64,000 nucleotides of DNA, from positions 14,570,501-14,634,500 of the forward strand of contig NC_088320.1 of assembly GCF_910592395.1 (NCBI RefSeq), read 5' to 3'. Both the position numbers and the translations under genes were made by a program. Below, piece after piece: positions 42,880 to 57,100 of the stretch (the stretch's first letter is position 1; the number at the start of each line of letters is the position of its first letter). The stretch is from Lineus longissimus (Eukaryota; Nemertea; Pilidiophora; Heteronemertea; Lineidae). The notes under the pieces were generated by a model that saw only the letters and a list, made by a program, of their open reading frames with translations, searched no databases and was not told the DNA's origin.

Positions 42880-43545
42880 AAAGAAAACCCCAAGGAAATG
42901 ATTTCATCAATGTCTTGATTATCATCGAAAACAAGGCATCATTATTTGCCAGATATTAAACTTTGTTCCAACACTAACACCTAACGAAGTTCTCTTAGCC
43001 GCCTATTCGTTTTTCATTAAGTTGGCAAATTTCCAATTCCTGCTGGACAGTTCGAACAAAACTCTCTGTAACTTTCTCATATCCTGTCCAAATGAGACTG
43101 TCCGTGCATCAGCTAAAATTAATTGACAATATCCTCCTTGATCTTATGATATTGATCGACGTAAACACCTCCATGATGGTGAACTCGGACTCCTTTTAAC
43201 AATCGGACTACCACTGCAGAGAACCACGAATATGGATAGAAATTAGCATAACGCTCTTCGTCAACCTATCAGTCAATGGAACACGAACTGAGAACAGTGT
43301 GAATAGAGAACAAATATACATGTACTAGTATTTCTGCAAACCAATTCAAAAAGTTGCAATTCAATCACACTAGATGCGTACCTTTGAAAACAAATGTCCA
43401 CCTTGCAACTGGAGAAATTGTTTTATAATATCGATGTTGTATTCTGTTTCGGTGATCGGTTTTTTGAATGCTGAACAACGCGAGAAATCGAACGATTATT
43501 GTTGGAGGCATCACTGTAATCACCCCCCCCCCCCCACACCCCACC
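42880..43545. other. Conserved spacer module (unit 3, second copy) ending in poly-C
   Basis: Parallel to 32830-33505 but with several small deletions, for example around 43450. C tract at 43523-43535. Confidence 0.55.
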
Positions 43546-44239
43546 GTCCCATCCTAGACCTCTAATCTTTATCCACATGTCTAAAGTTAGCACCAAGGTT
43601 ACTAAACCGTTAGTAATAGCAATAGTATAACACCGTAAAGACGGCGGCTGATTCAATGTTCATTTCCGGAAGTCATTACCTTTAGGTCTCATGTTTCCGC
43701 AGACGAAGCACCACTTCTTTAAATATCTAAAGCACTTGTCTGGAAGCAAATTGAGACAAGAAACACTTACTCCTGCTAAATTTATGTCGTCAGAAGTTAT
43801 TAAAACGATTTTCAGCTCTCCTGACGCCACGTTTGGTGTTCGGAAGATCACACTGATAAAATTTCGTGAAAAAAATAATTTTGCTTTGCTTTAAAAACGG
43901 CAGCTTAATTAGAGTAGTGAGCGAAGATAAGTTTTTTTCTGCATGCGTCTGTTAACTACAGCTCTGGCGGTATTTATTCAATCCAGGTTATACATAATAC
44001 GTTCATGAATTGTTATCAATATCAATTAGGCGAACTTCGCGCATACAGGCTGCACCAACAGTATTCAAATGTTTAGGTACATAACACAATGAAAGTGATT
44101 TTAACCCTCCGAGCTGTGTTCAATCGGAAATTAAATACCTGATGGTATACGTATGTCAGTCACTCGTGACAAAAAGAAGTTTTTGCAGACCAAAAAAACA
44201 CCGCGGGGTCAATATCGGACTCGATCGGGGAACATCAAC

Positions 44240-44338
44240 ATCTACAGGGTAGCCAAGAATTATTTTTCCTCACACAATTGGTACACAATGGAATTCTATT
44301 GTGTAACGAGGAAAATAATTCTGGGCCACCCTGTAGAT
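44240..44338. mobile_element. About 99-bp palindromic MITE (unit 3 spacer)
   Basis: Same element and location as 34211-34308, with a few substitutions. Confidence 0.8.
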
Positions 44339-45075
44339 AACCAGGGTCAGTCGTAAGCTCCCTTCGCAGCTGGTAGAGTGAAATGCCCTGACGGTCAGTC
44401 AGGAAGAGAGAACGTAGAATCATGAGACTGCTTCGAATATTTCGAATAGGTTCTTAGGAACATTGAACCCTCTTTATATCAGACCTGGATAACATAAACA
44501 AGCACCCAAAAATGATTATACCCTGCAGAAGACCTCATGGATGAGGAGGCTTCTTCTGTACAAGTATCATCTGGGAACGCATTTCTGGTAATGCCAAAAA
44601 TAATGAAGGATTATTGAAGAGCTACATACATCAAGTATCAGCTATTGTTTATCACATGATAAGTTGATAACTGTAGCATCATGCTTGGTACATTTGGAAC
44701 CTTGTTGATCTTGCCATGTAATGTTTAGCCCTTATGTCACAGGAAAAGATATCATGCATGCAAGTGGGGCAAGTTTGCATGATGCAAGTTTAGATTTCAA
44801 AATATATATTTAGTGTCCAAGTCTTAACCATGATCCGTCAGAACAATACAGGGCTGAACGCATTTTCCAGGACGACTTTCTCCTCCCAGCCCAGTCTTAC
44901 GTAAGTAGATCCAGAGTATAATAATCATGATGTTCGCCATGCACCTGCCAACTGAACATACTCATTGGCAATGCACCTACGCAACCTTTCTCCTCCATAT
45001 TAATGGTATTGAAATAATGGCCAGCCAAGGTGCTTCAAACGCCACGCTTATCATATATTACATCATATGAGGATG

Positions 45076-45082
45076 TATAAAG
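45076..45082 (+). promoter_or_regulatory. TATA box of NPC2 copy 4
   Basis: tataaag 81 bp upstream of ATG 45157, in the same conserved context. Confidence 0.55.
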
Positions 45083-45156
45083 CCTAGCTTTGAACTAACT
45101 CGTCATTCAAGCGGTCAGAAAGACTTCTATTGGTCTCCTTCGTTTAATTCCACACC

Positions 45157-48100
45157 ATGAAAGCGCTAATCCCCGTTCTCCTTGCCCTCGTGGCGTTTGA
45201 TTCCGGCATGTCAACGCCATTCATGGACTGCGGTGAGTAAAAATCCTTCACACTTATTTTGAGGGTTGACCATAGGAGCCGACATTATTGCCAGAAGTTG
45301 AAATCATAAAGCAATAAAAGCTCCTTCAAAATGAAGTGAATGCACATTTAAGATGTGGGAGGCTGGTCGCTGGAAGACAAAGAACAGTCTCCGACCCATG
45401 AAATTAGCAATCTCTTCATTTTAAATGAGTTCTATCTGCTTTAGGGTTTCAAGTTCAAGCAAGAACACGTGGTGCTTACGGTCAACCCATAAGGAAGAAC
45501 ACGTTTGTTTTAATAGGCAAAGACATACTGGGTGAATTTTCCTGCAATTTTTACAAGTCCGAAAGCTAAAACATGAAATAAAATGAAGAATGTTGCTTCC
45601 TTACTTATATCAAAGATGTATTTGGGGTCGGTAACAAATATTGAATAAATGAAAAAGTCTTCCAAGTCCATAAATCTTCCCAATATGAGAAACAAAAACA
45701 TTTTTTGCTAGCAAGGAAGCCAACCAGCTGATTGTTCTCTGCCGAAAACCTTATCAATGCGTGAATAAGGGTCATTGCTAGGGCAAACTTTTCCAATGGG
45801 CCTAAGGGTTGACCATAGGCACCACCATTTTGGCTAGAACTTGAAATCTAAAAGCAATTTCAAGGGTGGGAGTCGGTTGTTTGCTTTCAAGAGAACAGCC
45901 TCTGAGGTTTTGAATCGGCATTCACTTCATTTTGAAGGACTTTTAATTGTGTCTAACCTTTAATGGTGGTGCGTATGGCCATTCCATACTCATGAGGATT
46001 TGAAAGGAACAAGTTTGGAATCAACCTTGCACTGAAGGCCTATGTACAGACATGGGCATAGGCCCACAAATGTGTATGCTAATTCCAGGAATTAACAGCC
46101 AACATGGCAAGAAACAGATATGAACAGCTTGGTGAAATGACATTATATTCATATCACATGAAGTGTTTCATAAAGTGACTTAAAATGCCCATTTCCTTAC
46201 AAGAAATGGCCATTTTGTTAGTTCATACTTACCTATGGAACACTTTTGCATGTTACTCCATTTGGGCTCAAACACAAGAGTATCCCTTTAATTTTCTAAA
46301 GGGAGAACTGAGTTAACAGCTCGGCCGCCAGGCGGCGCCCTGACCGATCCCGCGAGATCGCGCCGATCTCATGCCGCCATATTTAGTCTTTACTCTTGAG
46401 CGTTAATAAAGAGTATGTCCCGTTTGTGGGGACGGCGGGATGGCCGTGTTCCATAGGTAAGTATGAACTAACAAAATGGCCATTTCTTGTAAGGAAATGG
46501 GCATTTTGTGTCATTCAAACTTACCTATGGAACACTTTTGCATCGAATCCCAGCAACCTATTGGAGGTGGGAAACGAGGACTTACCTAAGGCTGAGCTGT
46601 TGTTCCATCCAGGAGGCACCACCGGCATATTAGCTAAGGAGGACCGCCAGGGGAAAGAAATGGGGAGAACCGGAGGACCGGTATTTTGATCTCGGTATTA
46701 CAATCATATTATAGAGAGTAATAGACCCATTCTCCGGAAAGCGCTAGAATTGCGTAATAAAACCATCTTCTTTCCGGCAACAGAGCTTAGAGCAAGTAAG
46801 GCATGTTGAAGGGTGTAGAATGAATTATTGCTAAACAACAATAAGAAATTGCGTCCTTTCTAGTCTACTAGGGGTTGCCTGGATGTTGAAGATAGGGCAT
46901 ATCAAAAATGGCGCAAGATGCGCGTTTGACTCTTCAATCGGGCTTCCCCCCCCCCTTTTTTGATCTAGCCAGGATCAAACAACATGCCCCGCAGACACAA
47001 TCGGGCCGATTGTGTGCATGCCATCTACGAGGGAAGAAACGTCTCGTAGGTAGAAACGAGAGAATGTGGAGTGATTACTCCAACATGCAGCGGAAACGAC
47101 TTCTTGAAGAGCAACTCCTCGGTAGTTAGCCCAGGAGGTGGCTAGTGCTCTAACTTCGTGCGCTGAGATGTTAGCTAGCGCACGAAGATCAGAGGAAGTC
47201 TTCAAGGTGTTGTAGGAAAGACGAATAGTCTCCACAATCCACCTTGAAATAGTGGCGGCCGCTATCTCTCGTTTATTTCCCTCCTTATAGGACAAAAACA
47301 AACGCTCTCTCCCCTGGCGGATACCGGGAGGTTTTGTCCTATTTATGTAGAACTTTAGGGCCCTGACGGGACATAAAGTTCTGTCAGGAAGATCATAAGA
47401 GATCGTTCCTGACAGAGAGGGAATAGTAACCGGGGGCCGAGAGGCGGCCGGTCCCTGGTTCTTCGCCAGAAATCCTGGTATAAAAGCCAGGATAACCTCC
47501 CCTCCCTCTCTAAAAGCCAGCTTCTTAAAAGAAAGTGCATGGAGCTCTGATCTCCGTTGGGCGGTAGCCAAGGCTACTAGAAAGACCGTTTTGAGTGTCA
47601 GATATTTCATGGATGAAATAGACATGGGTTCAAAAGGATGCCTCATGAGCACCTTAAGGACAACAGAAAGGTCCCATTTAGGGGTGTTGTGAACCGGTCT
47701 AGGACGCTCTAATAACATTCCTCTGAAAAGAGGGGTTATTTGGTCCTCCCAACGAAGATCCCAGGTGCTTAAAACACGGAGGGTAGAAGCGATGGCGGAC
47801 TTGTACCCTTTTATAGCCGTGACAGATAGTTGTCTTTCCGTGAATAATTCAATAAGGAAATCAACTAATCTGTATATAGAGGGAGAGATCGGATTAACTC
47901 CGTTCTCCCTGCACCAGGAAGTGAAGGTAGACCACTTTCCTTGATACACATCAAGGGTAGACCCCCTTTGAGGTGCGGACATGCGCTTGACAGCGATGTC
48001 CGAAAAGCCTCTCTGGTGGAGATGCAACTGGATAAGTTCCAGGCGTGAAACTTGAAAAATCCAGGGTTCTGGTGGTAGCATCTCCCCAGGGGGTGCCACA

Positions 48101-51100
48101 GGAGGTGCTTCCAAGTAGGAAGACTCCTGGGGTGATCTATCAGGAGCTCCAGCAAGGCTGGGAACCAGGCCTGATTTGGCCAGCAAGGTGCGATGAGAGT
48201 TATTCTCACCGGATGGCTGGTCAAGATCTTGTTCAGGACTGGTTGGATGAGAGGGAGGGGTGGAAACGCATATGCGTTCAGCCCGACCCAAGAGGCTGTA
48301 AGGCTGTCGACTTCCAGGGCCTCTTCGTCCGGAAGTGGAGAGTAATAGATGGGAAGGCGATTGTTCAGCCTGGTGGCGAACAGATCTACCTTCGGAGATT
48401 GCCAAAGGCGACAAAGGTCGTCTACAATCTCCTGATGGAGTGTCCACTCTGTCTGAACTAGCTTGTTCTGACGGGACAGGGCGTCGGCAAGGATGTTGCG
48501 ATTGCCCGGTATGTGTCTGGCACATATCGATACTCCAAGGTCGGCACAAAGATGGTAAAGCTCCCAAGTTAGCTGGCAAAGAATGCCGGACTTTGTGCCT
48601 CCCTGTCTCCTGACATATGCTACTACTGTAGAATTGTCGGAGAACAGGGTTACTCTCCGATTCTTCAGGCGAAGGGAAAGAGCCCTCACGGCAAGAAGGA
48701 CAGCCTTCATTTCCAATATATTTATTGGAAGAATGGTCTCCTCCCTTGTCCATAGACCTCTTATGGACATGTCCCCGTTGTTCAGATGTGCTCCCCACCC
48801 TAGTAGGGAAGCATCTGTGAACAGGGACACTTCTGGGGGCGGTGGAGCAAGATCTACACCGCTTTGGAGACGAGTCTCCGACTCCCAGAAGTTCCAGACG
48901 TTCTTGAGTAGGTATTGAGGTATCAATACCAACTTGTCTAATGGGTCCCTGTGGGGTTTCCATAGAGACATTAGAAACATCTGGATGGGACGCATATATA
49001 GACGGCCAAGGGGGATTTGGTCTGCTGCCGAATTCAGAAGTCCCAAAAGGCTCAAGCATCGCCTTGCGGGAGCTTGAGTCCTTCCTCTGAATTCTGCGAC
49101 GAGATGAAGAATTTTCTTTATCCTGTCTAGGGGGGGGCAGCATTTTCCCTATGGCCGTAAGGAACCGAACTCCAACGTAAACGAAGTCTTGGGATGGTAT
49201 GAATTCTGACTTTGTTTCGTTGATAATCCAACCTGCGGAAACTACTTTTTGCTTTAGAACCTGAAGTTGTTGCAGTAGTAGTTCCCGCGATTTGCAACGG
49301 AGTAGCCAATCGTCTAGGTAGTGATGGAGCTTGAACCCCATCACGTGAAAGGGAGCGACGAAGGCTGTGACTATCATCGTAAAAATTAGGGGTGCCGATG
49401 CCAGACCGAACGGCAGGGCCCTGAATTGATACGTCTTTCCTTCGTAATGGAATCGAAGGAAGTGTTGATAGTCTGGATGGATCGGTACATGTAAGTACGC
49501 ATCCATTAAATCCATCGATACCGCCCAATCGTTGGGCTGTATCGCCGTTGCTATAGACCTGGTGGTTTCCATCTTGAAATGAGGAACATTCAAGAAGGTG
49601 TTTAACCTGGAAAGGTCTATGATCAGCCTCCATGTCCCTGCTTTCTTGGGAACCAAGAAAACGTGGCTGTAAAAGCCGGGGGAGCATGGATCTTGAAGGA
49701 CCTGGATAGCTTGCTTCTCCAGTAATGTCGCGACCTCTGCTTGGAGGGCAGAGGCCTTGACTGGGTCCTTCGGTGGCTGAACTGGGGTTGGATATATAGT
49801 AGTCGGGGGGGTACGGTTGAAATCTAGTTTCACTCCGTACCTCAACATGTTTGGGACTGGGGACCCCTTTGGGCACCAATCGTCCCAAATGTCTGCAAAT
49901 TTTTGCAGACGGCCCCCGACTACCGGAGTCGGCTCCTTTTTGCGTCCGGGAGGAGAAAGGAGGGGGGAGTCACCTCTTCCGGCCAGCACCCCTTGGGCGA
50001 AAGGAGTGCTTAGTCGGACCGGATCCACCCTGGTTAGAGGAAGTATTTTTCCTCTTTCCAGTCCGGCGACCCTCCGCTTCCCGTCGGAAGGATCCAGCAG
50101 GAGCAGGCTGACTAGGCGGGGTAGGCCTAGGCAGGACCTGCCTGGCGTACGGGATTGAACCCGATGCCTGCTGGGGCCTCTCTATCTTTCTAGCGTTAGG
50201 TAGAGAGGTCTTGGCCCTCTGTGTCGCAGTGGGGGCATATAATTTGTCCCAATCTTTCTGTGCTTGAGCCGCCTCTTGTACAGAATCTGCGAACAGGAAA
50301 GAACCGTCCATAGGAGCGGTTCTTAAGGCCCCTTCCAGCTGGAGGGATCTGATGACATTGAGAGAGCCCAGTGCGGCGTCTCTACGGAGTAGGACGCTAT
50401 TTGCTGCGGTCTTGGCGGACAGCGCAATAGCGTGCCTAATCGAATGTGACAAGGATGTCACAAGCGATTTTGTGTCATCAGATAGTGACTCATTATCTTT
50501 TAGGGATCTGGCTAGGGCCAGGTTAGTGTGCTCTGCGTAGGAGAGCACCGCTAACGTGTTTTTGGCCAGACCCTCTTGTGCTCTAAGGTCTCGGTAAGCC
50601 GAGGAGGAGGTCACCCTAGGCACGAGTTGGTCCAGCTGTACATCGTCCTTTAATATGGAAGTCGATGCTGCAGCTGGACAGCCGGCCGAGCTGACTCGAT
50701 AATAGTCAGCGCGGTACTGCCTAACGGGAGGAAGTTGTGCCGTGAACAACTTCCCCGGTTTACACCAAGCTTCCGGTCCGACTGCCGGAAGGACAGGGAT
50801 GGAAGTACGTTGGTGGGCGCCTTGTGAGTCTCTGATTGTACGCTCCAAAAGTTCAGAGACTGCTAACACCGACGGGGAGGGAGGAAGGAATTCAAGTGCC
50901 CGAGTGGAGCCTTGAGAAACCTGTGGATTGCGATCCACTTCCTGTCCCCAGAGTGAAAAGGTCGGTGTTGACAAGGCTGGCAGTTCCGGCGGGGTAGGGC
51001 ACAGATCCTGCGGGAGGTACGCTCTGATCAAGGATCTGAGTGTCCTCATATCCGACAGGATACTGGCCTCCTCTGGTGACAGCTCCTCCTGATTGGGGGA

Positions 51101-54100
51101 GCGGTAGCCTGGCTGAGAACTCTCGTTCTCAGAAAATTCCTCTAAAATAGAGGAGTCGGATGGTGGGTATCCGATGGGACCAGGCGCACCAGAGGAACCG
51201 GAACCCTGCTCCAGATGGCTGAGTCTATCAGAAAGACCTGCTACCATCTGGATGAGCTGGGACAGTTGCTGTCCCGACTCGGGTTCCGGACCCGACGTGC
51301 GGCTTCTCTCAACGACGGGCGGTTGAGGCGAGGGTGAGCGCATAAGCGAACCCTGGAAGCCGTATGTGCGGGCGAATGGGTCTTCCGGAAGCGGAAGTTG
51401 CCCATATTCTGAACTAGAGTTCAGATGTCCTCTCTGCGTAGCTCGTTCCATGGGAACGACGCCTCTGCTACGAGGAGGGGGTGGCACTTCCGGTTGGTTC
51501 CACCCAAGAGGTTGGCCAACGTAGGAAGGTGCCTGCATTTCCGGTAGGACGAAGTCCGAAACCGGAAATGCCCGTAACTCCTTCGCCGGTATGGAGCTAC
51601 CGGAAGCCCTTTTAGAAGGAGGTACGGAGGGCGGAAACGCTGTTACCGAAGACGCATGGCGTTTCGGAGGTGGCGTTATAAGGTCCGGCCCTACTCTACT
51701 GTGTCCGTGAGGACTGGGGTTATTTCGCAGTAAAGACTGAGAAAAACCCCCAGTAGAGTCTTCGGTTACTGAAAAACGGGAACCCGCGTCAGTAACCGGA
51801 ACTGCAATCGGCGGACCGGAAGCAGGGTGCTCCCGCGGGTACAAAGGGCTTGTACTCGGGGGAGCGGACGACAGGGGAACCGGAAGGTTCCCTGAGGTCC
51901 GGGGTATATTAAACCCTTGGAGACTTATTGGATGTAAGTCTCCCTTGGGACCACAGACATTAATAATGTCAGATCCCGCATCCTTCGCAGCCGCGGCCGG
52001 AACCGGAACTCGGCTGACGGAAGGGGTGGTGGCGGGAGGTTTGCTAGACCTCCGGGTTATATGCCCGGAAACGGAACCGGAAGAGGGTTTAGGCGTCTTC
52101 GCGGCCCGTTTCCCGCCACCAGACGCATTCCTTTGTGGTGAGACAAAGGATGCCGTCGGAGGGGTACGCCATATAAAAAATGGTACCAATGACAATAAAA
52201 ACACTGGGAACCCCAAGTAGGCCAGAAAGGACGCAATAATTAATGGAAAGGAAAACATGCCTACTTGAATTAAACACTATTGCAATGGATCTGAGTCTTG
52301 TTCATTACAATAGAGCGGAGAATAGCCTACTTAACTCTACCCTACCAAGATCAAAATAATGGAGCCGGGTCGACTAAGCTAGCTAAGAAAATGTCTATAA
52401 TTAAATAGACTGGACAATACTAATGCCAAGATTAGTTTGGCGGTCTACTCCGTAGGTGAATGAACCCAAAAATCGTCTAGACTTGGCTGGTTGAATTTGG
52501 TTTTAAATCGAATTCACGGCAGCTTTGAAAAAACGATGTGCTTCGTAGAAGCACAAGAGTAAAGACTGAATATGGCGGCATGAGATCGGCGCGATCTCGC
52601 GGGATCGGTCAGGGCGCCGCCTGGCGGCCGAGCTGTTAACTCAGTTCTCCCTTTAGAAAATTAAAGGGATACTCTTGTGTTTGAGCCCAAATGGAGTAAC
52701 ATGCAAAAGTGTTCCATAGGTAAGTTTGAATGACACAAAATGCCCATTTCCTTACAAGAAATGGCCATTTTGTTAGTTCATACTTACCTATGGAACACTT
52801 TTGCATGTTACTCCATTTGGGCTCAAACACAAGAGTATCCCTTTAATTTTCTAAAGGGAGAACTGAGTTAACAGCTCGGCCGCCAGGCGGCGCCCTGACC
52901 GATCCCGCGAGATCGCGCCGATCTCATGCCGCCATATTTAGTCTTTACTCTTGAGCGTTAATAAAGAGTATGTCCCGTTTGTGGGGACGGCGGGAGGGCC
53001 GTGTTCCATAGGTAAGTATGAACTAACAAAATGGCCATTTCTTGTAAGGAAATGGGCATTTTGTGTCATTCAAACTTACCTATGGAACACTTTTGCATCG
53101 AATCCCAGCAACCTATTGGAGGTGGGAAACGAGGACTTACCTAAGGCTGAGCTGTTGTTCCATCCAGGAGGCACCACCGGCATATTAGCTAAGGAGGACC
53201 GCCAGGGGAAAGAAATGGGGAGAACCGGAGGACCGGTATTTTGATCTCGGTATTACAATCATATTATAGAGAGTAATAGACCCATTCTCCGGAAAGCGCT
53301 AGAATTGCGTAATAAAACCATCTTCTTTCCGGCAACAGAGCTTAGAGCAAGTAAGGCATGTTGAAGGGTGTAGAATGAGTTATTGCTAAACAACAATAAG
53401 AAATTGCGTCCTTTCTAGTCTACTAGGGGTTGCCTGGATGTTGAAGATAGGGCATATCAAAAATGGCGCAAGATGCGCGTTTGACTCTTCAATCGGGCTT
53501 CCCCCCCCTTTTTTGATCTAGCCAGGATCAAACAACATGCCCCGCAGACACAATCGGGCCGATTGTGTGCATGCCATCTACGAGGGAAGAAACGTCTCGT
53601 AGGTAGAAACGAGAGAATGTGGAGTGATTACTCCAACATGCAGCGGAAACGACTTCTTGAAGAGCAACTCCTCGGTAGTTAGCCCAGGAGGTGGCTAGTG
53701 CTCTAACTTCGTGCGCTGAGATGTTAGCTAGCGCACGAAGATCAGAGGAAGTCTTCAAGGTGTTGTAGGAAAGACGAATAGTCTCCACAATCCACCTTGA
53801 AATAGTGGCGGCCGCTATCTCTCGTTTATTTCCCTCCTTATAGGACAAAAACAAACGCTCTCTCCCCTGGCGGATACCGGGAGGTTTTGTCCTATTTATG
53901 TAGAACTTTAGGGCCCTGACGGGACATAAAGTTCTGTCAGGAAGATCATAAGAGATCGTTCCTGACAGAGAGGGAATAGTAACCGGGGGCCGAGAGGCGG
54001 CCGGTCCCTGGTTCTTCGCCAGAAATCCTGGTATAAAAGCCAGGATAACCTCCCCTCCCTCTCTAAAAGCCAGCTTCTTAAAAGAAAGTGCATGGAGCTC

Positions 54101-57100
54101 TGATCTCCGTTGGGCGGTAGCCAAGGCTACTAGAAAGACCGTTTTGAGTGTCAGATATTTCATGGATGAAATAGACATGGGTTCAAAAGGATGCCTCATG
54201 AGCACCTTAAGGACAACAGAGAGGTCCCATTTAGGGGTGTTGTGAACCGGTCTAGGACGCTCTAATAACATTCCTCTGAAAAGAGGGGTTATTTGGTCCT
54301 CCCAACGAAGATCCCAGGTGCTTAAAACACGGAGGGTAGAAGCGATGGCGGACTTGTACCCTTTTATAGCCGTGACAGATAGTTGTCTTTCCGTGAATAA
54401 TTCAATAAGGAAATCAACTAATCTGTATATAGAGGGAGAGATCGGATTAACTCCGTTCTCCCTGCACCAGGAAGTGAAGGTAGACCACTTTCCTTGATAC
54501 ACATCAAGGGTAGACCCCCTTTGAGGTGCGGACATGCGCTTGACAGCGATGTCCGAAAAGCCTCTCTGGTGGAGATGCAACTGGATAAGTTCCAGGCGTG
54601 AAACTTGAAAAATCCAGGGTTCTGGTGGTAGCATCTCCCCAGGGGGTGCCACAGGAGGTGCTTCCAAGTAGGAAGACTCCTGGGGTGATCTATCAGGAGC
54701 TCCAGCAAGGCTGGGAACCAGGCCTGATTTGGCCAGCAAGGTGCGATGAGAGTTATTCTCACCGGATGGCTGGTCAAGATCTTGTTCAGGACTGGTTGGA
54801 TGAGAGGGAGGGGTGGAAACGCATATGCGTTCAGCCCGACCCAAGAGGCTGTAAGGCTGTCGACTTCCAGGGCCTCTTCGTCCGGAAGTGGAGAGTAATA
54901 GATGGGAAGGCGATTGTTCAGCCTGGTGGCGAACAGATCTACCTTCGGAGATTGCCAAAGGCGACAAAGGTCGTCTACAATCTCCTGATGGAGTGTCCAC
55001 TCTGTCTGAACTAGCTTGTTCTGACGGGACAGGGCGTCGGCAAGGATGTTGCGATTGCCCGGTATGTGTCTGGCACATATCGATACTCCAAGGTCGGCAC
55101 AAAGATGGTAAAGCTCCCAAGTTAGCTGGCAAAGAATGCCGGACTTTGTGCCTCCCTGTCTCCTGACATATGCTACTACTGTAGAATTGTCGGAGAACAG
55201 GGTTACTCTCCGATTCTTCAGGCGAAGAGAAAGAGCCCTCACGGCAAGAAGGACAGCCTTCATTTCCAATATATTTATTGGAAGAATGGTCTCCTCCCTT
55301 GTCCATAGACCTCTTATGGACATGTCCCCGTTGTTCAGATGTGCTCCCCACCCTAGTAGGGAAGCATCTGTGAACAGGGACACTTCTGGGGGCGGTGGAG
55401 CAAGATCTACACCGCTTTGGAGACGAGTCTCCGACTCCCAGAAGTTCCAGACGTTCTTGAGTAGGTATTGAGGTATCAATACCAACTTGTCTAATGGGTC
55501 CCTGTGGGGTTTCCATAGAGACATTAGAAACATCTGGATGGGACGCATATATAGACGGCCAAGGGGGATTTGGTCTGCTGCCGAATTCAGAAGTCCCAAA
55601 AGGCTCAAGCATCGCCTTGCGGGAGCTTGAGTCCTTCCTCTGAATTCTGAGACGAGATGAAGAATTTTCTTTATCCTGTCTAGGGGTGGCAGCATTTTCC
55701 CTATGGCCGTAAGGAACCGAACTCCAACGTAAACGAAGTCTTGGGATGGTATGAATTCTGACTTTGTTTCGTTGATAATCCAACCTGCGGAAACTACTTT
55801 TTGCTTTAGAACCTGAAGTTGTTGCAGTAGTAGTTCCCGCGATTTGCAACGGAGTAGCCAATCGTCTAGGTAGTGATGGAGCTTGAACCCCATCACGTGA
55901 AAGGGAGCGACGAAGGCTGTGACTATCATCGTAAAAATTAGGGGTGCCGATGCCAGACCGAACGGCAGGGCCCTGAATTGATACGTCTTTCCTTCGTAAT
56001 GGAATCGAAGGAAGTGTTGATAGTCTGGATGGATCGGTACATGTAAGTACGCATCCATTAAATCCATCGATACCGCCCAATCGTTGGGCTGTATCGCCGT
56101 TGCTATAGACCTGGTGGTTTCCATCTTGAAATGAGGAACATTCAAGAAGGTGTTTAACCTGGAAAGGTCTATGATCAGCCTCCATGTCCCTGCTTTCTTG
56201 GGAACCAAGAAAACGTGGCTGTAAAAGCCGGGGGAGCATGGATCTTGAAGGACCTGGATAGCTTGCTTCTCCAGTAATGTCGCGACCTCTGCTTGGAGGG
56301 CAGAGGCCTTGACTGGGTCCTTCGGTGGCTGAACTGGGGTTGGATATATGGTAGTCGGGGGGGGTACGGTTGAAATCTAGTTTCACTCCGTACCTCAACA
56401 TGTTTGGGACTGGGGACCCCTTTGGGCACCAATCGTCCCAAATGTCTGCAAATTTTTGCAGACGGCCCCCGACTACCGGAGTCGGCTCCTTTTTGCGTCC
56501 GGGAGGAGAAAGGAGGGGGGAGTCACCTCTTCCGGCCAGCACCCCTTGGGCGAAAGGAGTGCTTAGTCGGACCGGATCCACCCTGGTTAGAGGAAGTATT
56601 TTTCCTCTTTCCAGTCCGGCGACCCTCCGCTTCCCGTCGGAAGGATCCAGCAGGAGCAGGCTGACTAGGCGGGGTAGGCCTAGGCAGGACCTGCCTGGCG
56701 TACGGGATTGAACCCGATGCCTGCTGGGGCCTCTCTATCTTTCTAGCGTTAGGTAGAGAGGTCTTGGCCCTCTGTGTCGCAGTGGGGGCATATAATTTGT
56801 CCCAATCTTTCTGTGCTTGAGCCGCCTCTTGTACAGAATCTGCGAACAGGAAAGAACCGTCCATAGGAGCGGTTCTTAAGGCCCCTTCCAGCTGGAGGGA
56901 TCTGATGACATTGAGAGAGCCCAGTGCGGCGTCTCTACGGAGTAGGACGCTATTTGCTGCGGTCTTGGCGGACAGCGCAATAGCGTGCCTAATCGAATGT
57001 GACAAGGATGTCACAAGCGATTTTGTGTCATCAGATAGTGACTCCTTATCTTTTAGGGATCTGGCTAGGGCCAGGTTAGTGTGCTCTGCGTAGGAGAGCA

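Larger units (their letters stand above)
46189..52743 (-). mobile_element. DIRS retrotransposon, copy 1 (6555 bp)
   Basis: Complete DIRS-type element on the minus strand: Gag-like ORF, RT/RNase H ORF and tyrosine recombinase ORF. It has inverted terminal repeats (46227-46396 and 52556-52725) and an internal complementary region (46447-46543) that equals the reverse complement of the joined right and left ends. No long direct repeats and no target duplication, as expected for recombinase-mediated insertion. The ends are fixed by comparison with the internal complementary region and with copy 2; the 7-bp aaaatgc at each border is shared with the target. Confidence 0.95.

Noticed and set aside
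48045-48918. Plus-strand ORFs of 92-138 codons inside the DIRS elements
   Set aside because: Shadows opposite the RNase H and RT coding regions, kept only because the two copies are nearly identical.
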